Positions 32,869 to 43,868 are shown, numbered from the stretch's first letter. The stretch: DNA of 64,000 nt from Globisporangium splendens (GCA_006386115.1 VFIW01000075.1:160610-224609), one strand, 5' to 3'. The notes: generated by a model not told the origin, from the letters alone. Made by a program: numbers and translations.

Positions 32869-33179
32869 CAAGTTTCTTTGTGTTGTTAGTATAATTATCG
32901 GATTGGTAGAAAATAAAAAAACTGTAAATTTATCTCAGCCAATCGAGTGTCCAGCATCAGAAATGCCACATGTGTCGTAGATATGTTATTGAACCAAATC
33001 GTAGGCTTTCTTCTTGCGAATGGTAGACTGTTTGTGTAATGACCTACCATTCATTGCAATCAACAGTAGGGGATATCGTAATCCGAAAGGTTACACTCTC
33101 CCTTTTCTTCCTTTGTAAATAGAGCCCTGCAACAACACGCACACGCACACACACATAATAGCAGAAGAGGTTTCTCTCC
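32869..33179. other. Intergenic region between two plus-strand genes
   Basis: 311 bases, AT-rich after the FYVE stop, with an interrupted CA tract at about 33138-33156, just before the next start codon. Nothing else seen. Confidence 0.5.
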
Positions 33180-34979
33180 ATGGAACCGACGCCATCTGCG
33201 GTCATGGCGGCGGCCTCGCTCTTCGGGCTCCACGGCAGCCACAGCGCTCTCTACGACGCCACATCAGCCCCTTCAATGCCCGCACCCATTCGCACTACCT
33301 CCGTGGCTCCCCTGGAGTTCGTGGTTCCCTTCTGCACCAACGCGGAGCTCGCGTGCGTGTCGCTGCTGGACCGCGAGCACGAGCGCATCTGCGAGCACGA
33401 GTGGCGGCTGCGCGTGCTGCGCCGGTACGGGAGCCTGCGGTACGACACGCGCGCGTGGCGCAAGTGCTTCAAGCTGCGCGCGCACCTGGAGCAGAAGGTC
33501 GTGGACGCCGTCACGGCGCGCGTGTACCTGATGAACAGCCGCGGCGAGACGCAGTGCTTCCCGCTGCCGCGTGGCAAGAGCCTCATATGCTCGCGCGAGC
33601 GCGCCGTCGTGTACAACCGGTGCGAGCGCATGTTCGACCTCTCGCTGCGCATTAATCGGTCCATCCAGGAGATCTCGGCGCTCATCGATATGGTCTCGGT
33701 GGATGAGGCGCGAGGGCTGCTGAACGAGCACATCAACCTCATGTCGTCTGTGGCGAGTCTGCGTGGCTCGCTGCTCTTCGAGAGCGAGCTCTTCCAGGTG
33801 TTCCCTGCGCCCGTGCTGCTGGACGCCAACTCGCTGCTGCGCGGCACGTTCAGGTTCCCCGACGCGAGTTTCCTCCAGAGCTCGGCGCTCATGATGCAGG
33901 TCTGGGCGTCCATCGACGGCCTCATCTATCGACCGCTCTCGCCGCCGACCGTGATTGAACACTGCGCTGATGCAATGGAAGAAGGTGTCGGAGAAAACAA
34001 CGGAGCTTCTGATGCTCAGGCAACAGCTGTAGATGAAAATGCAACAATATCTCCAGCAGCGACGACAGCTGCAGAGTATCACTCGGTCAAGCTGCACGAT
34101 CTGTCGGGGATGACGATCCACGTTGACGACAACACGCTGCGGTACAATCTCCACAAGAACGAGATCTGCGTCAACGCGCTCGTGAGCAACACATATCTGC
34201 TCTATCTCTTCAATCCGCTCAACTTTCGACCGTTGGACTGGACGTTCGAGGCTGTGATCCACGTCGACGCCATGCGGTACGTGCTGCCCGTGCAGCGTGA
34301 AGGTGTGTTTCTCAACACGACGTCGTACGCGCTTCGCGTGTTCCTGTCCTATGGAAAAATCTCCGAAAAAGAGCAGCAGCAGGATGACAACGAGAACGGC
34401 GCCAGTACGACGGGGGGGAGCCGCTCGCGCGGTGCCGAGACCAGTGAGCCGCTCGAGATCCCGTACACATGCGGTGTCAACACCGACGACAGCCAGATCC
34501 TGTCGTTCTGTTTGACGGCGACGAACCGCATCACGAAGGAAACCCATGAAGTCGCATCAAAGTCCGCGTGCATCTCGGTCGCGAGTGCGTCAGAGGAAGA
34601 AGAACAAGAAGACGCGGCTCCCGTTGCCCCAACGGAATCCATGGAACCACCAGCATCAGGCGAAACTCAAGTTGAGATGGTAAGTGAGAAAGAGAATGCA
34701 ATGCAGCAGGAAGACCGAGATGAAGACCGAGATTTGGTCAATATGGATACCCAGGCTCCGCTGGCATCCCCACGGACAACAAAGACAAAGACGCCAGCTG
34801 GTCCGACCGAGCGCCACGTGCACTTGCCGCGCATGGACGCGATGATCTGCTACAGTTTCTCGCCCAGTCGGCATCTGCTGCAGTACGTGGAGTTCGCCAT
34901 CGGCTTTGAGCCGCTGATGCATCAACTGGGCGTCTCGAGTTTCCTCTCCGACACCTCTGTAGTCCCAGTGTCGGCGTGA
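33180..34979 (+). CDS. Unrecognised 599-aa protein
   Basis: A single-exon gene I cannot assign. Codon use is like its neighbours (strong G/C third positions), so it is very probably real. Residues 1-45 are Ala/Ser/Pro-rich. Residues about 48-240 are predicted helical and basic (LLDREHERICEHEWRLRVL, RAWRKCFKLRAHLEQKV). A linker rich in A, T and E follows (about 262-300), then an apparently beta-rich region to about 400 (YNLHKNEICVNALV, LLYLFNPLNFRPLDWTFE). The C-terminal third is acidic and disordered, followed by a last folded piece (MICYSFSPSRHLLQYVEF). There is no signal peptide or membrane segment. It ends 225 bases from the convergent phosphatase gene. Confidence 0.8.
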   Translation: MEPTPSAVMAAASLFGLHGSHSALYDATSAPSMPAPIRTTSVAPLEFVVPFCTNAELACVSLLDREHERICEHEWRLRVLRRYGSLRYDTRAWRKCFKLRAHLEQKVVDAVTARVYLMNSRGETQCFPLPRGKSLICSRERAVVYNRCERMFDLSLRINRSIQEISALIDMVSVDEARGLLNEHINLMSSVASLRGSLLFESELFQVFPAPVLLDANSLLRGTFRFPDASFLQSSALMMQVWASIDGLIYRPLSPPTVIEHCADAMEEGVGENNGASDAQATAVDENATISPAATTAAEYHSVKLHDLSGMTIHVDDNTLRYNLHKNEICVNALVSNTYLLYLFNPLNFRPLDWTFEAVIHVDAMRYVLPVQREGVFLNTTSYALRVFLSYGKISEKEQQQDDNENGASTTGGSRSRGAETSEPLEIPYTCGVNTDDSQILSFCLTATNRITKETHEVASKSACISVASASEEEEQEDAAPVAPTESMEPPASGETQVEMVSEKENAMQQEDRDEDRDLVNMDTQAPLASPRTTKTKTPAGPTERHVHLPRMDAMICYSFSPSRHLLQYVEFAIGFEPLMHQLGVSSFLSDTSVVPVSA

Positions 34980-34992
34980 TACAACGGACAAT

Positions 34993-35014
34993 GAGAGAGA
35001 GAGAGAGAGAGAGC
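34993..35014. repeat. GA dinucleotide microsatellite
   Basis: Eleven GA units in the short convergent intergenic space between the unrecognised gene and the PhoD-like gene. Confidence 0.9.
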
Positions 35015-35204
35015 AAAATTGGGTACCCTGCTCGTCGGAGCAGGCAGTTGCATTATCATGCCCTGGATTTAGATATATTTAAGAAAAGTAAAGCAAGCGT
35101 TGTTCGAACGCATACATACACACAATCGTGTTTTTTGTTCTCACTTGCTTGCTTATTTATTTGCATGTTTGTTTGCGTGTTGCTATTTAAATGCTGTGTC
35201 TGCG

Positions 35205-36825
35205 TTAGTCGTATTTCTTCGCACTTCGTGCTGCACTTCGCTTCTTCAACAGACTTCGGACACCAAGACCGAGCACAGCCACCAAAGCACCTGCTCCTGC
35301 GATCTCATAGCTTCTTTTCAGCAACTCGCGCTTGATCTTCTTCCACGCGCGCTGCATCACGCGAATCGGGATCGGTGGCGGATAGTACGGCGCCTGTGGG
35401 GGGGTGCGCTCTGGATGGCACGTGTCATACTCGAGCAGCTGGCCGCCGACGATGTTCATGCCGCGGTAGTACACGCACACACGCTTGCCGTCGTCCTGGA
35501 TATCCAGAAGCCCATATTGACCCGTGCCTGGGAAGAGACCGTGGCTGTATGGTCCGCCCTTGATGGACCCAGGTCTTCCCAATGCCGCAGCATGCAGCGT
35601 CGTCAGATTCCCCGGACTGTTGCTGCCGTCATCGACTGCGAGCATGTGCGCGTCGCCACTGACGATGATAATGGGCACCCACTTGTTGAGGTTGTGGCCC
35701 TTCATGTAGTTGACGAGCTCCTGCTGCTCGTGCGTAAAGTAGCCCCACTTGCGCTCGTCATCGATCCAGGGCATCGTGGAGCACCAGAGGATGAGCGCGA
35801 TCTTTGGGTCTTCCGTCGCGCGCACGAGCTCCTCCTTGAACCATTTCTTCTGCTTAGCGCCTAAAACAGTCTTGGAAGGGACGTCGGGCGCCAGATTCGG
35901 CGTGCGCTCCGAGCGCAGGTCCGTGAGAATGAAGCGCACGCGGCCGATCGTGAACGCCTGGTACACGGCGCTCAATGGACCATCGTTCTTATCCCCGGGT
36001 AGCTCGTAGTGAGGCACAAACTCCCTGTACGCTTGTACTGCGGCGTTGCGGCCTCGCGCCGTCTTGTCGCTGTTGTCCGGACCGTAGTCGTGGTCGTCCC
36101 ACATATACGCGAACGGCAGGTCCATCGCGAGCATCGCGCGGCCAGAGGGCGACGCAAAGAGCTCGTTGTACGCGGATCGAAAGACCGCAACGTCATTCAC
36201 CTCGAGGTTGTGGTAGTGCAGATCCCCCATATGCAGAAACAGCAGCGGATCATGGCTCGCGATCTCATCAAACACCTGCAAACAATGGCAAGCAAACCAA
36301 AGCAAACTATGAGGAAACCTTGCGTAGCCCATAGATTATAGCCAATAGACATGCCTTTGGATCCGAGTCTTCGTCGGCGCAGGACGAGAACGCGAGGCGG
36401 AAGTTGAACGCCGAGCCTTCGTCCTGCGGCGTGCGGAACGCGCCGTGCTTGATCACCTCGTCGCTCGCGATCAGACTCAGCGCGTATGTGTACTTGCGGT
36501 CGGCGTGCAGCGCTTCGGCCACCTCGCAAATCTTGACAGTCGGCGCGCTGGTGGTGTGGCACATCGCGATGGACGAGTGCGGACGCTCGTCGGTCTCCAG
36601 CTGCGGATACACGTGCAGGATGAAGTCACGGTCGCGGCAGCCGTGACCCTCGCGCAGTCCGAACTTGAACGTCACCGAGTGCGACGACAGCGCACCCTTC
36701 CACACCCACAGTACATCCGACGCTGCGCATGACGCTGCTGCGTCCTTCGCTGCAGCGGCAGGTGACGGTGCTAGCGTCCACAGACACAGCAGGAGGAGCC
36801 GCGCCAACGCTCGCATCTTGGTCAT
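35205..36825 (-). CDS. PhoD-like metallophosphatase, secretory (2 exons, GC-AG intron)
   Basis: A 513-aa alkaline phosphatase D-type enzyme. Exons are 36825-36355 and 36275-35205. The only in-frame junction uses a GC donor (AAG|GCATGT) and an AG acceptor, giving a 79-base intron. An N-terminal signal peptide (LARLLLLCLWTLAPSPAAA, cleavage near residue 26) suggests secretion or membrane targeting. The PhoD-like N-terminal domain comes first, then the metallophosphatase motifs FLHMGDLHYHN, MWDDHDYGPDN and IIVSGDAHML with their metal-binding D, H and N residues. Near the C-terminus a hydrophobic segment (YEIAGAGALVAVLGLGVRSL) is followed by lysines, which would anchor the protein. A phosphomonoesterase or phosphodiesterase facing the lumen or outside is likely. 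Confidence 0.92.
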
Positions 36826-37584
36826 GCGCTCCTCTTTATTGGTGTAGAAAAAAATCCTAGCTGACTGTGGTTACCCCGTAACCCGTCTGGTTACTTTTGG
36901 TGCAGAGGGTTGTGTTGTGCAGTTGATGAGTAACCTTGTTGAAAGAGCGTAACTCCAAAGCGTAACCTGTCACGGAGAGTGAAGCTCATCTGATTTTGAG
37001 CAATGCAACATGCATCTACCTCACACTATGTCACCAATTTTGCCATATTCGACCAAGTTGCAATAGGATCTGATTGAGTTTAAAGCCTCACAAGCAATTT
37101 ATTTCTCGAGACGCATGGTCTCGGAATGCTGGCTTGCGTTACGAAGTACCGGTAGCAAAAGCGCGCGCGCTCGCGGCAAAGAACGAACGGAGTGCGCGAT
37201 GAACCTGCAAGTAGCAGAACCAATGTGTTTGCCGTTAGAGCACCCTGGGGACACAAGTACACTTACAAGTGGAGTTGCGCAAGTGCTAACTTACCGCACC
37301 CATTTCTGGATCCAACACGCACTGCTGCAGCTGGGCATGGAATTGGAACACGTTCTCTAAAGACGCGGTCATCACGCCAAGTCGACGGCGCAACCGGTGG
37401 AACTACAATCGGAATAGCAGTAGATAACCCCACATCATTCCTCGTCTTCCTACCCATTTGAGCTTTTACATGGCAACTACCTCTTGCGCTCGTTGCGCGA
37501 CTGCAGGCGCTTCAAACGCACGCGGTGTCTTGACTTGCGCACGATGGAGCTACACAAACACAGGCACGCGCTTTTTCAGCTGGG
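36826..37584. other. Intergenic region
   Basis: It contains the phosphatase promoter. It may also hold an additional 3' exon of the next minus-strand gene: a GT donor after 37604 and an AG acceptor near 37534 would extend that protein by about 28 residues to a stop at 37466. Otherwise nothing seen. Confidence 0.4.
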
Positions 37585-38544
37585 CTATGTCGCGGTTAAC
37601 CCTCCATGGTGTTGTCGTACCTCATGGTAAACGATAGCCACATCGAGCTTCAGTTGTTCCCGCTCGTCAAGCTTCCGCTGTGGCGAACGACAGTCAATCA
37701 CTATGTTGTAATAGCAAACAATCAAATAAGTTGTGGGCGATGTACCTGGAAATGGTCGAGTTGCGTCTTCTTCGTCGCCGTCTGGATACTGACTTCGGTC
37801 TCCAGCACAGCCTACAAACAACAGCGATAGCAACTTGTGCTGAAAGTACAGCTCTTTCGCCAGATGCGTGTGTGCACTCACCACAAGTGTGTCAATCAGT
37901 CGCGCAAACTCGTCAAGCGCGCTTGGCAAAGCGGTCAAATCGCTATTGCTCTGCGGCCGACCCTCACTGCAAGTGGCAGTGGCGATTATATCATTTGAAC
38001 TTGCACGAAGCTCCTCCAGTGCCGCCTTGATCTGCTGTCGATGCGTGCTGCAGTCGCAAAGCTGCTGGTGCAGCAGCGTACATCCATGTTTCAAGCGCTC
38101 GTATCGCACATCCTCACTCTGTAGACTCTGGTTACGCGCACGTGAGGATGGCAGGTGACGCAGCAATTTCATCTGATTACGCAGCAAAAAGCGCACAGCG
38201 ACGCCTTTCACGCGCGATGACGTTGCTGTAGCGCAAGTAGCATCCATTGCAGCATCGCTGGTGTCGTTGGTCGCGCCTTGTTCTTCAGTGGCAGCGTCAT
38301 GCTGTTGCAGAGCGAGGTCGACACGGCCGTGAGCGGCTGCGAGAAGGTCTTCAATGACAGACTCGGTTCGCGCGAGCTTCGTCTTCACCGTCGCTGTGAT
38401 AGCGCCTGCAGATGCACGAGTCGGCATACGCGCTTGCTCTGAGCGAATTGCTGTCGATGCTGGGATCTGCATTGGCGCGCCTGGATCTGTCTCGTGTATG
38501 TAAGCTGCTTGCCGGTGACGACACAATTTCGAAAATGAACGCAT
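37585..38544 (-). CDS. Unrecognised, possibly coiled-coil protein
   Basis: An open frame of about 320 codons from MRSFSKLCRH; the frame extends 44 codons further upstream, but that part looks non-coding. The middle is helical and coiled-coil-like (VRYERLKHGCTLLHQQL, HRQQIKAALEELRAS, HTHLAKELYFQHKLLSLL). Near the 3' end, an in-frame 45-base GT-AG intron is plausible (GTACATCGCC to ACAACATAG), which would join PFP to VIDCRSPQRKLDEREQLKL. After VYHE a second donor (GTACGA) could lead to a further exon ending at 37466. The exact 3' structure is therefore open. No known domain recognised. The start codon is also uncertain: the later ATG giving MQIPASTAIR is an alternative. Confidence 0.5.
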   Translation of the reverse strand: MRSFSKLCRHRQAAYIHETDPGAPMQIPASTAIRSEQARMPTRASAGAITATVKTKLARTESVIEDLLAAAHGRVDLALQQHDAATEEQGATNDTSDAAMDATCATATSSRVKGVAVRFLLRNQMKLLRHLPSSRARNQSLQSEDVRYERLKHGCTLLHQQLCDCSTHRQQIKAALEELRASSNDIIATATCSEGRPQSNSDLTALPSALDEFARLIDTLVVSAHTHLAKELYFQHKLLSLLFVGCAGDRSQYPDGDEEDATRPFPGTSPTTYLIVCYYNIVIDCRSPQRKLDEREQLKLDVAIVYHEVRQHHGGLTAT

Positions 38545-38740
38545 ACCCGCAAGTTGGCATTGCGAAAGTCCACAGTCACATATTTGCGCGAATAAGAAAA
38601 TGCAGCAGCAAGCAAACAAACAGTAACTTTCCCTGGTTTCTTGACAGCACACTGCAGTGCGCATATCAGCCCACACATATACACTCAGATTGTTACCTTC
38701 AGCGCCATTACCTTTACTTCAATTGCTGTTTGGTCGCGCA

Positions 38741-41540
38741 TCACTTGCAATATATGTCTAAAAACGCGAATTTGGCCGCGACAACGTGCTTTGGGAGATG
38801 CATCTGCTGTACCAGCGCCTCAATACGCGCGTCATTCGGGATCTGCTGCAGCAGTGAGGCCGCGTCTCCAAGTCTCCCTTCGGAATTCGTGCTGGCAAAC
38901 GTCGGGGAAAGCAGGGTCTCAGCGTGACTTTGGCACCACGCGCGCACTTTGGCGGCCATGTGCTCGAGCTCTTGCATGGCTTTGTCGTTGTCCTTCACTT
39001 GCTGCTGTTCTCTCGTCTCTCGTGCTACTGTAGCACTACGTGGCGAGTAGTTGTCCCTGATGAACGTGTGCTCAAGCAGCGTCGCAGCAGGCGGGCGATG
39101 CATCGGGTTCTTTTGCAGGCACTGGTCGATAAAGTCACACAGTGCCGGGGAAAAATGGTCACCATAATCAGCGAGTCGAGGCGACGGCTGCTCCTGCACA
39201 GCATGGACGACGCCCCAGTACCCGTCCTTCGTAGGCACGGGAAGTTTCCCGACCGCGAGCGCCATGATCGCGAGCCCAAACGACCAAATGTCCGACGGGT
39301 ACGAGTACATCCCGCCACTGATCCTCTCAGGCGCCATGTACCTACGAAACACACACAAAAGACTCAGTGAGTGCTCTGTTTAGTGGCATATCGAGACAAA
39401 AGTGACGAGTTCACGTGCAAGAGGGTTCCAGTGAAGGTTGTCGCCTTTGCGAGCGTGCTCTCCAAGTCGCGCGAAATCCCAAAGTCCGAAATCTAGACCC
39501 ACAAATACGACCGTAAGTGCTTGTGAAGCTACATACTGAAATGGAAATTGGTCGGACGAAATCGCTACCTTGATGTGGCCTTGGTTGTTGATGAGCATGT
39601 TGCTGGGTTTGATATCGCGATGCAACTGGTGGTGCTCGTGCAGGAACGCGAGTCCCTTGAGCACGCAGTACGCCATGTTGGCGAGCTCTTTCTCGCTCAC
39701 TTTGCGTCCCGACTGCAAAATGTCTTCCAGCGAGCCGCCGTTCATAAACTCGAGCACGATCGACACGGATCCGATCTCTGGGTTCGTGTACGCATCGTAA
39801 AACACTACGAGCTCATCGCACGCGGCCTTATTGCAACTGTCGTTGATCGGCACAAAGTTCACGTACAGCGACTTGAGCTCGCGTACCATCTGATGACGCT
39901 TCTTTTGGTCGTAGACGCGGATCACCTAATGTGAATGCACGTGCAAAATCGAATATGAATTGCTTTGTTAAGCAAAGAGAGAAAATGCAATATACACACC
40001 TTGACGGCGAGCAACTGGAACGTGGGTATGTACAGCGCTTTGTACACTTTCCCACCTGCGCCATGACCCAATTCGTTGAGAATCACGAGGAACTCGCGCG
40101 TCCCGAGTGCTGCTTTCTGCGACGCGTGGCGATGCGGGAACGGCACGCTCGCGATGCCGTGGGTCTTTCGCACACAGATAAACAAGATTAGCCGTAAGTG
40201 GCAAAATGGCAGATAAATCATGGCTGAGTATAGGTGCGTACATTGATCTCGAAGCCCTGCGTCTGGAGTCGCCCTTCGGCCGAGAAATCAAAGGATGCCT
40301 CGACTGCGCGCTCCTCGTTCTTCACCTGCAGCATGTCGAGGTCGAGACCACCGACAAGCGCTTGGCGGATCGATCGGAGGTCCGTACGTCCGCCAGGTCG
40401 CGTTTCCTGCTGCATCGCGACTTCCTGGTACTCGCGGCGTTCATGATGCTCATGACCAACCCGCTGGTCGTCGTTGTTCTCTGTCCTCACCATTTTGGCC
40501 GTGTCATGAACATCGATTTGAAGCTGATGAGCGGCAAAGACGACGCTTTTGCGGCGCCTTGGAGCCTCGTCCGACGTGTTGATCTTGAGCAGCGATGACG
40601 GCTTCTTCACTGACGACTTTGTCTCAACTGGAGGTACTGCTGGTACAAGCGACGGCGATTCTGGAGCTGTGGATCGTCGTCGACTGACTCGTCCTTTGAG
40701 GTCGTCACCCTGTTGGCCGTGGTTGAGGCGTGATCGCAGCGACGTCACGGGCGAGAAGCTCTGCTCCGATGACGACGAGGCTGAAGCCGGCGACGTGTCT
40801 ACATTCACGCGGAGGTTGACGCCAATGCGACGCATCGACGATACCTGCGGTTGCTGCGCAGGCTCGTCAATGGCGCATTTCGTTATCAGCGACTGTGCCA
40901 TGAACTTGGCTTTGGAGATCGAATGGCTGTCGCTGATTGTTGGATCGGCTTTGAGCTTCTGGATCTCACGCAGAAGCTTCTTCTTGTGGCCGCGCGCGGC
41001 GCTCGACTGCGAGTCGAGGAACGTCTCCATCTGCGGCGAGAGCAGGAACGCGCCGTTGATGCTGTGCGCCGTGATCTCATCCACAAAGAGCTCCAGGTCA
41101 TGCTCATTGAGCCACGCGACAACCTTGTCAACATCCCACAAAAGCGCATTGCCATCCTTTTGCTGTTGCAGCACTTCGGCTTCTTCATGGCGCGTCTGGT
41201 TCTGCGACGACTCGCCGTTGCGAAACATCGGCGACACTGTAGAGACCGCGAGCGCCTCGCGCTGGTGGAAGAGCAGCTTCCCCTTGCGGTGGCGGTGCGT
41301 GTCACACGGCAGACAGTACACGAGGCCGCAGTCTTCGCACTCGACACGCGCAGGTGCGCGCTCGCACTCGTCGCAGCCCACAGGCGACGCCGCACCACTG
41401 TTGTTGCCATCGGCAGAGACTGACGCTGGGGACGCAGAGGAGGAGGGCGATGATGTGCGCCGAGAGTCGTGCGTCTGCAGCTCGTCCATGCCCACGACAG
41501 AGCCGTAGAGACACGTGTCCGCGCTGCCGCAGCGCTCCAT
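38741..41540 (-). CDS. B-box / SAM / MAP2K-like kinase fusion (5 exons)
   Basis: A predicted 831-aa multidomain kinase. Exons are 41540-40242, 40164-40000, 39925-39569, 39492-39419 and 39341-38741. The first three introns are GT-AG. The last fits only as GC-AG (TT|GCACGT), which gives TGTLLYMAPERI. A B-box-type finger spans residues 56-92 (CDECERAPARVECEDCGLVYC). A SAM domain spans about 135-196 (LLWDVDKVVAWLNEHDLELF). A disordered basic linker precedes the kinase: glycine loop ELGHGAGGKVYK, lysine in LLAVK (488), HRDIKPSNM (590), ISDFGISRDLEST (608) and MAPERISGG (635). The kinase part is MAP2K/STE7-like, and LAKATTFTGT covers the activation loop. The SAM and B-box suggest scaffolded oligomerisation. 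The gene ends about 200 bases from the unrecognised gene, on the same strand. Confidence 0.88.
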
Positions 41541-42143
41541 TTTCGCTGCTTTTTCTTCTATGGTTGCTTTTTGCGGCGTCTGAAGATCGTGGATTTGTTT
41601 ATGTTTATAGACTCTCATGTATAATATCGCTAGTTGATGATGAGGAATAGTACAGTGGAGACTGTACAAAATAATTTTGCATGAGTAGAGGGTTTACTCG
41701 CATGAGAAAGGACGGAAGACCCTTGGTTGGCTGCAGGGGCTCAATTTATGCTGGAACCATGACGCTATTTTGTCTGTTCATATATTGACGACAAGCATAT
41801 TGTGCACACCTTGAGCAGCATGCCGCCTTTGGCGTCGTGCTCTGCGTTTATATGCCGATGTGTGATGCATGGAACATATACTTGAACCCAATTGAGAGGT
41901 GGGTCCGTCAGGTCTAAGGCATTTGCGCTCACCTGACCTCAGCTCCACATTAAAGCTGAGTTGCCACGGACAAAGAAGATACAGCAGCTGCTGATCAATC
42001 AGGCGCAAACACAGCAATAATTCCTGGGTTCTATTCCATTTCAACTCTTCATTGCACGCACATTCAGTCCATTTGCTGTAGCCTTAAATATGTTGTATGA
42101 AAACCTCCGCTTAACATGGAGGGAGACGTAGATATTCCTCACC
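41541..42143. other. Intergenic region upstream of the kinase
   Basis: About 600 bases, presumed kinase promoter plus 3' flank of the next gene. No coding sequence or repeat recognised. Confidence 0.5.
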
Positions 42144-42908
42144 TCAGACTGTCGCTGCTCCGACCAATTCACGGAGCAAGTCGACGTCTTCGTCCTTCAG
42201 GGGCACGGCGCTCTCAAACGGCTCGAAGCTCCCACTTTGAATCTCACTATTCGTGTCCGAGGGCTCCAGGGTTCCGGGAAACAGCGACACGTCCTTGTAG
42301 TTGGGATCGGCCTGGAAGCAGCGCCACAACGTGCCTCGGCGCTTGTAGTCGAACCGCCGCTGGTTCTCGTTCGCCTTGACACGGTGAAAGTTGCAGAGAC
42401 TGTGGAAGCCACCTTTCTCCTTCGGCACGCGCAGGTTCCAACATTTCTTGCCCCAGTACCGACACATCCCGACGCTCTCCTGGAGCTCGGCGTAGATGTA
42501 GTCGAGCGTATCGCCGTCTTTCTTTCGCCGTCCACGCTCGCGTTTCTCGCGCTCTCTGGACATCTGGTTGCTATCTTTTCCTACTAGGCTACTTGCGTGT
42601 TGTGCCTTGAGGCTGCGACGTCGGTCTGGGCTTCGCAGCACCGCCCCTCGACGCTGACTCTGGCGTCGCGCACGAACTTTAGTTTTCACAGACTCGATCG
42701 TGCTCGCAATGGACTTGATGTCGGTCATCATATCGGCGAGAAGCATCGGTGGCTCAGTAGTACACGGTGACTCGACGTCGGTGACGACGAGGTCGGCGTC
42801 GTCACAAAATTTCTGGCTGCAACCAGCAATAGGGTAGTCATACGCGGCTCCTGGAGCAAGGTGAGGGTGGTCGTAGTGCTGGTAGGTCTGTGTCTGAATC
42901 GGCACCAT
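42144..42908 (-). CDS. WRC-like zinc-motif protein, paralog 1
   Basis: A predicted 254-aa basic protein from the first ATG (MVPIQTQTYQHYDHP); the open frame continues upstream from a GTG only. The key element is C149-X6-C156-X15-C172-X2-H175, read within CRYWGKKCWNL and HSLCNFHRVKANENQRR. It resembles the plant WRC finger of growth-regulating factors but with different spacing. It is followed by RxxxANxxQRR and a basic tail, so nucleic-acid binding or nuclear location is plausible. A Lys/Arg-rich segment (REREKRERGRRKK) precedes it. The C-terminus has EPFESAVPLKDED. The gene at 50061 has the same finger spacing and the same EPF..VPL..ED end, which makes the two a paralogous pair. Upstream exons cannot be excluded. 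Confidence 0.75.
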   Translation of the reverse strand: MVPIQTQTYQHYDHPHLAPGAAYDYPIAGCSQKFCDDADLVVTDVESPCTTEPPMLLADMMTDIKSIASTIESVKTKVRARRQSQRRGAVLRSPDRRRSLKAQHASSLVGKDSNQMSREREKRERGRRKKDGDTLDYIYAELQESVGMCRYWGKKCWNLRVPKEKGGFHSLCNFHRVKANENQRRFDYKRRGTLWRCFQADPNYKDVSLFPGTLEPSDTNSEIQSGSFEPFESAVPLKDEDVDLLRELVGAATV

Positions 42909-43834
42909 CCTGCTGCCACTTCGTCGGAGAATTGCAAAGTGATGCTCGCTAACGAGGTCCAAACCTCGAGTCTGGAGCTCCTCCTCGTTGTTGGACAGTA
43001 CGTACAGTGACGGACGTATCGGGAGGCATGGGGTCCAAAATCGCGCAGACGTGGACTCCGCAATGTACACAAATCTGTGATCTCATCACCCTAAAAATAC
43101 TGAAATCTCGCAGCGATTTGCAACGAGAGGGAGGTGATGCGCAGGTCCCTTTCGGTCCCACTGTGTATTCGAGTACTCGCCGTGTCGATGCAACCGTCCT
43201 TATCGAGGAGTTCTACAGTCGGAAAGAGCTAACAAGGAGAGCAATTGAACGCCATTCTCTCCGTCGCACTTCTCTCTCTTTGCGTGAAACCAAAGTCGGT
43301 CCAAGGTTTCGTCATGCGCACAGTTTATTTCATTGGGCTTGCATTGTGCAAGTATGTCCTCAAATCGCTCTACATGCGCAGCTAATAGTAGATGTGATAG
43401 CATCAAATTCAAATAAATACTATTGCAAATACGCAGTGTGCAATAATTACGCACTGCAACTGAACCATGCCTCTTAGTCTTGGTTATGTGAAAGGAGTTG
43501 GTGGCGGTGTCAGGTGCAATTGGTCAGCCTATAGAGATTGCTGAGGTCTCCACGCAGTGCATGCGCGCACACTCACCTTCTGCACTTCAGCAGCATTCTG
43601 CACACACACACGCATAGAGTCAGATTCGGATCTGTGATCCGCACTTGGTAGAAAACTCACTGCGCACTTCAGTTGGTCACGTTGCCTTTTACTCGTGGAT
43701 GGAGGAAGAAAAAGCTGAGTTAACACCGCCTGAGGTCCAGGCACCATTATGTTATTTGACGCTAGTACTTGGGTCACTCCAGAGTTCTGCACCAGATGTA
43801 TCGTCATAACTCCACGAGACGTGGATAACTCCTG

Positions 43835-43868
43835 ATTCGTGGTCTCCGACAGCAGAGAGACCACGAAT
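43835..43868. repeat. Perfect 12-bp inverted repeat (hairpin)
   Basis: ATTCGTGGTCTC (43835-43846) and GAGACCACGAAT (43857-43868) are exact reverse complements around a 10-base loop. A smaller inverted repeat, TCCACG-AGA-CGTGGA, lies 10 bases upstream. No T-run follows. Function unknown. Confidence 0.9.

Noticed and set aside
38741..40221. Treating the kinase as three separate genes
   Set aside because: Splice sites in consistent phase join them into one complete kinase domain.
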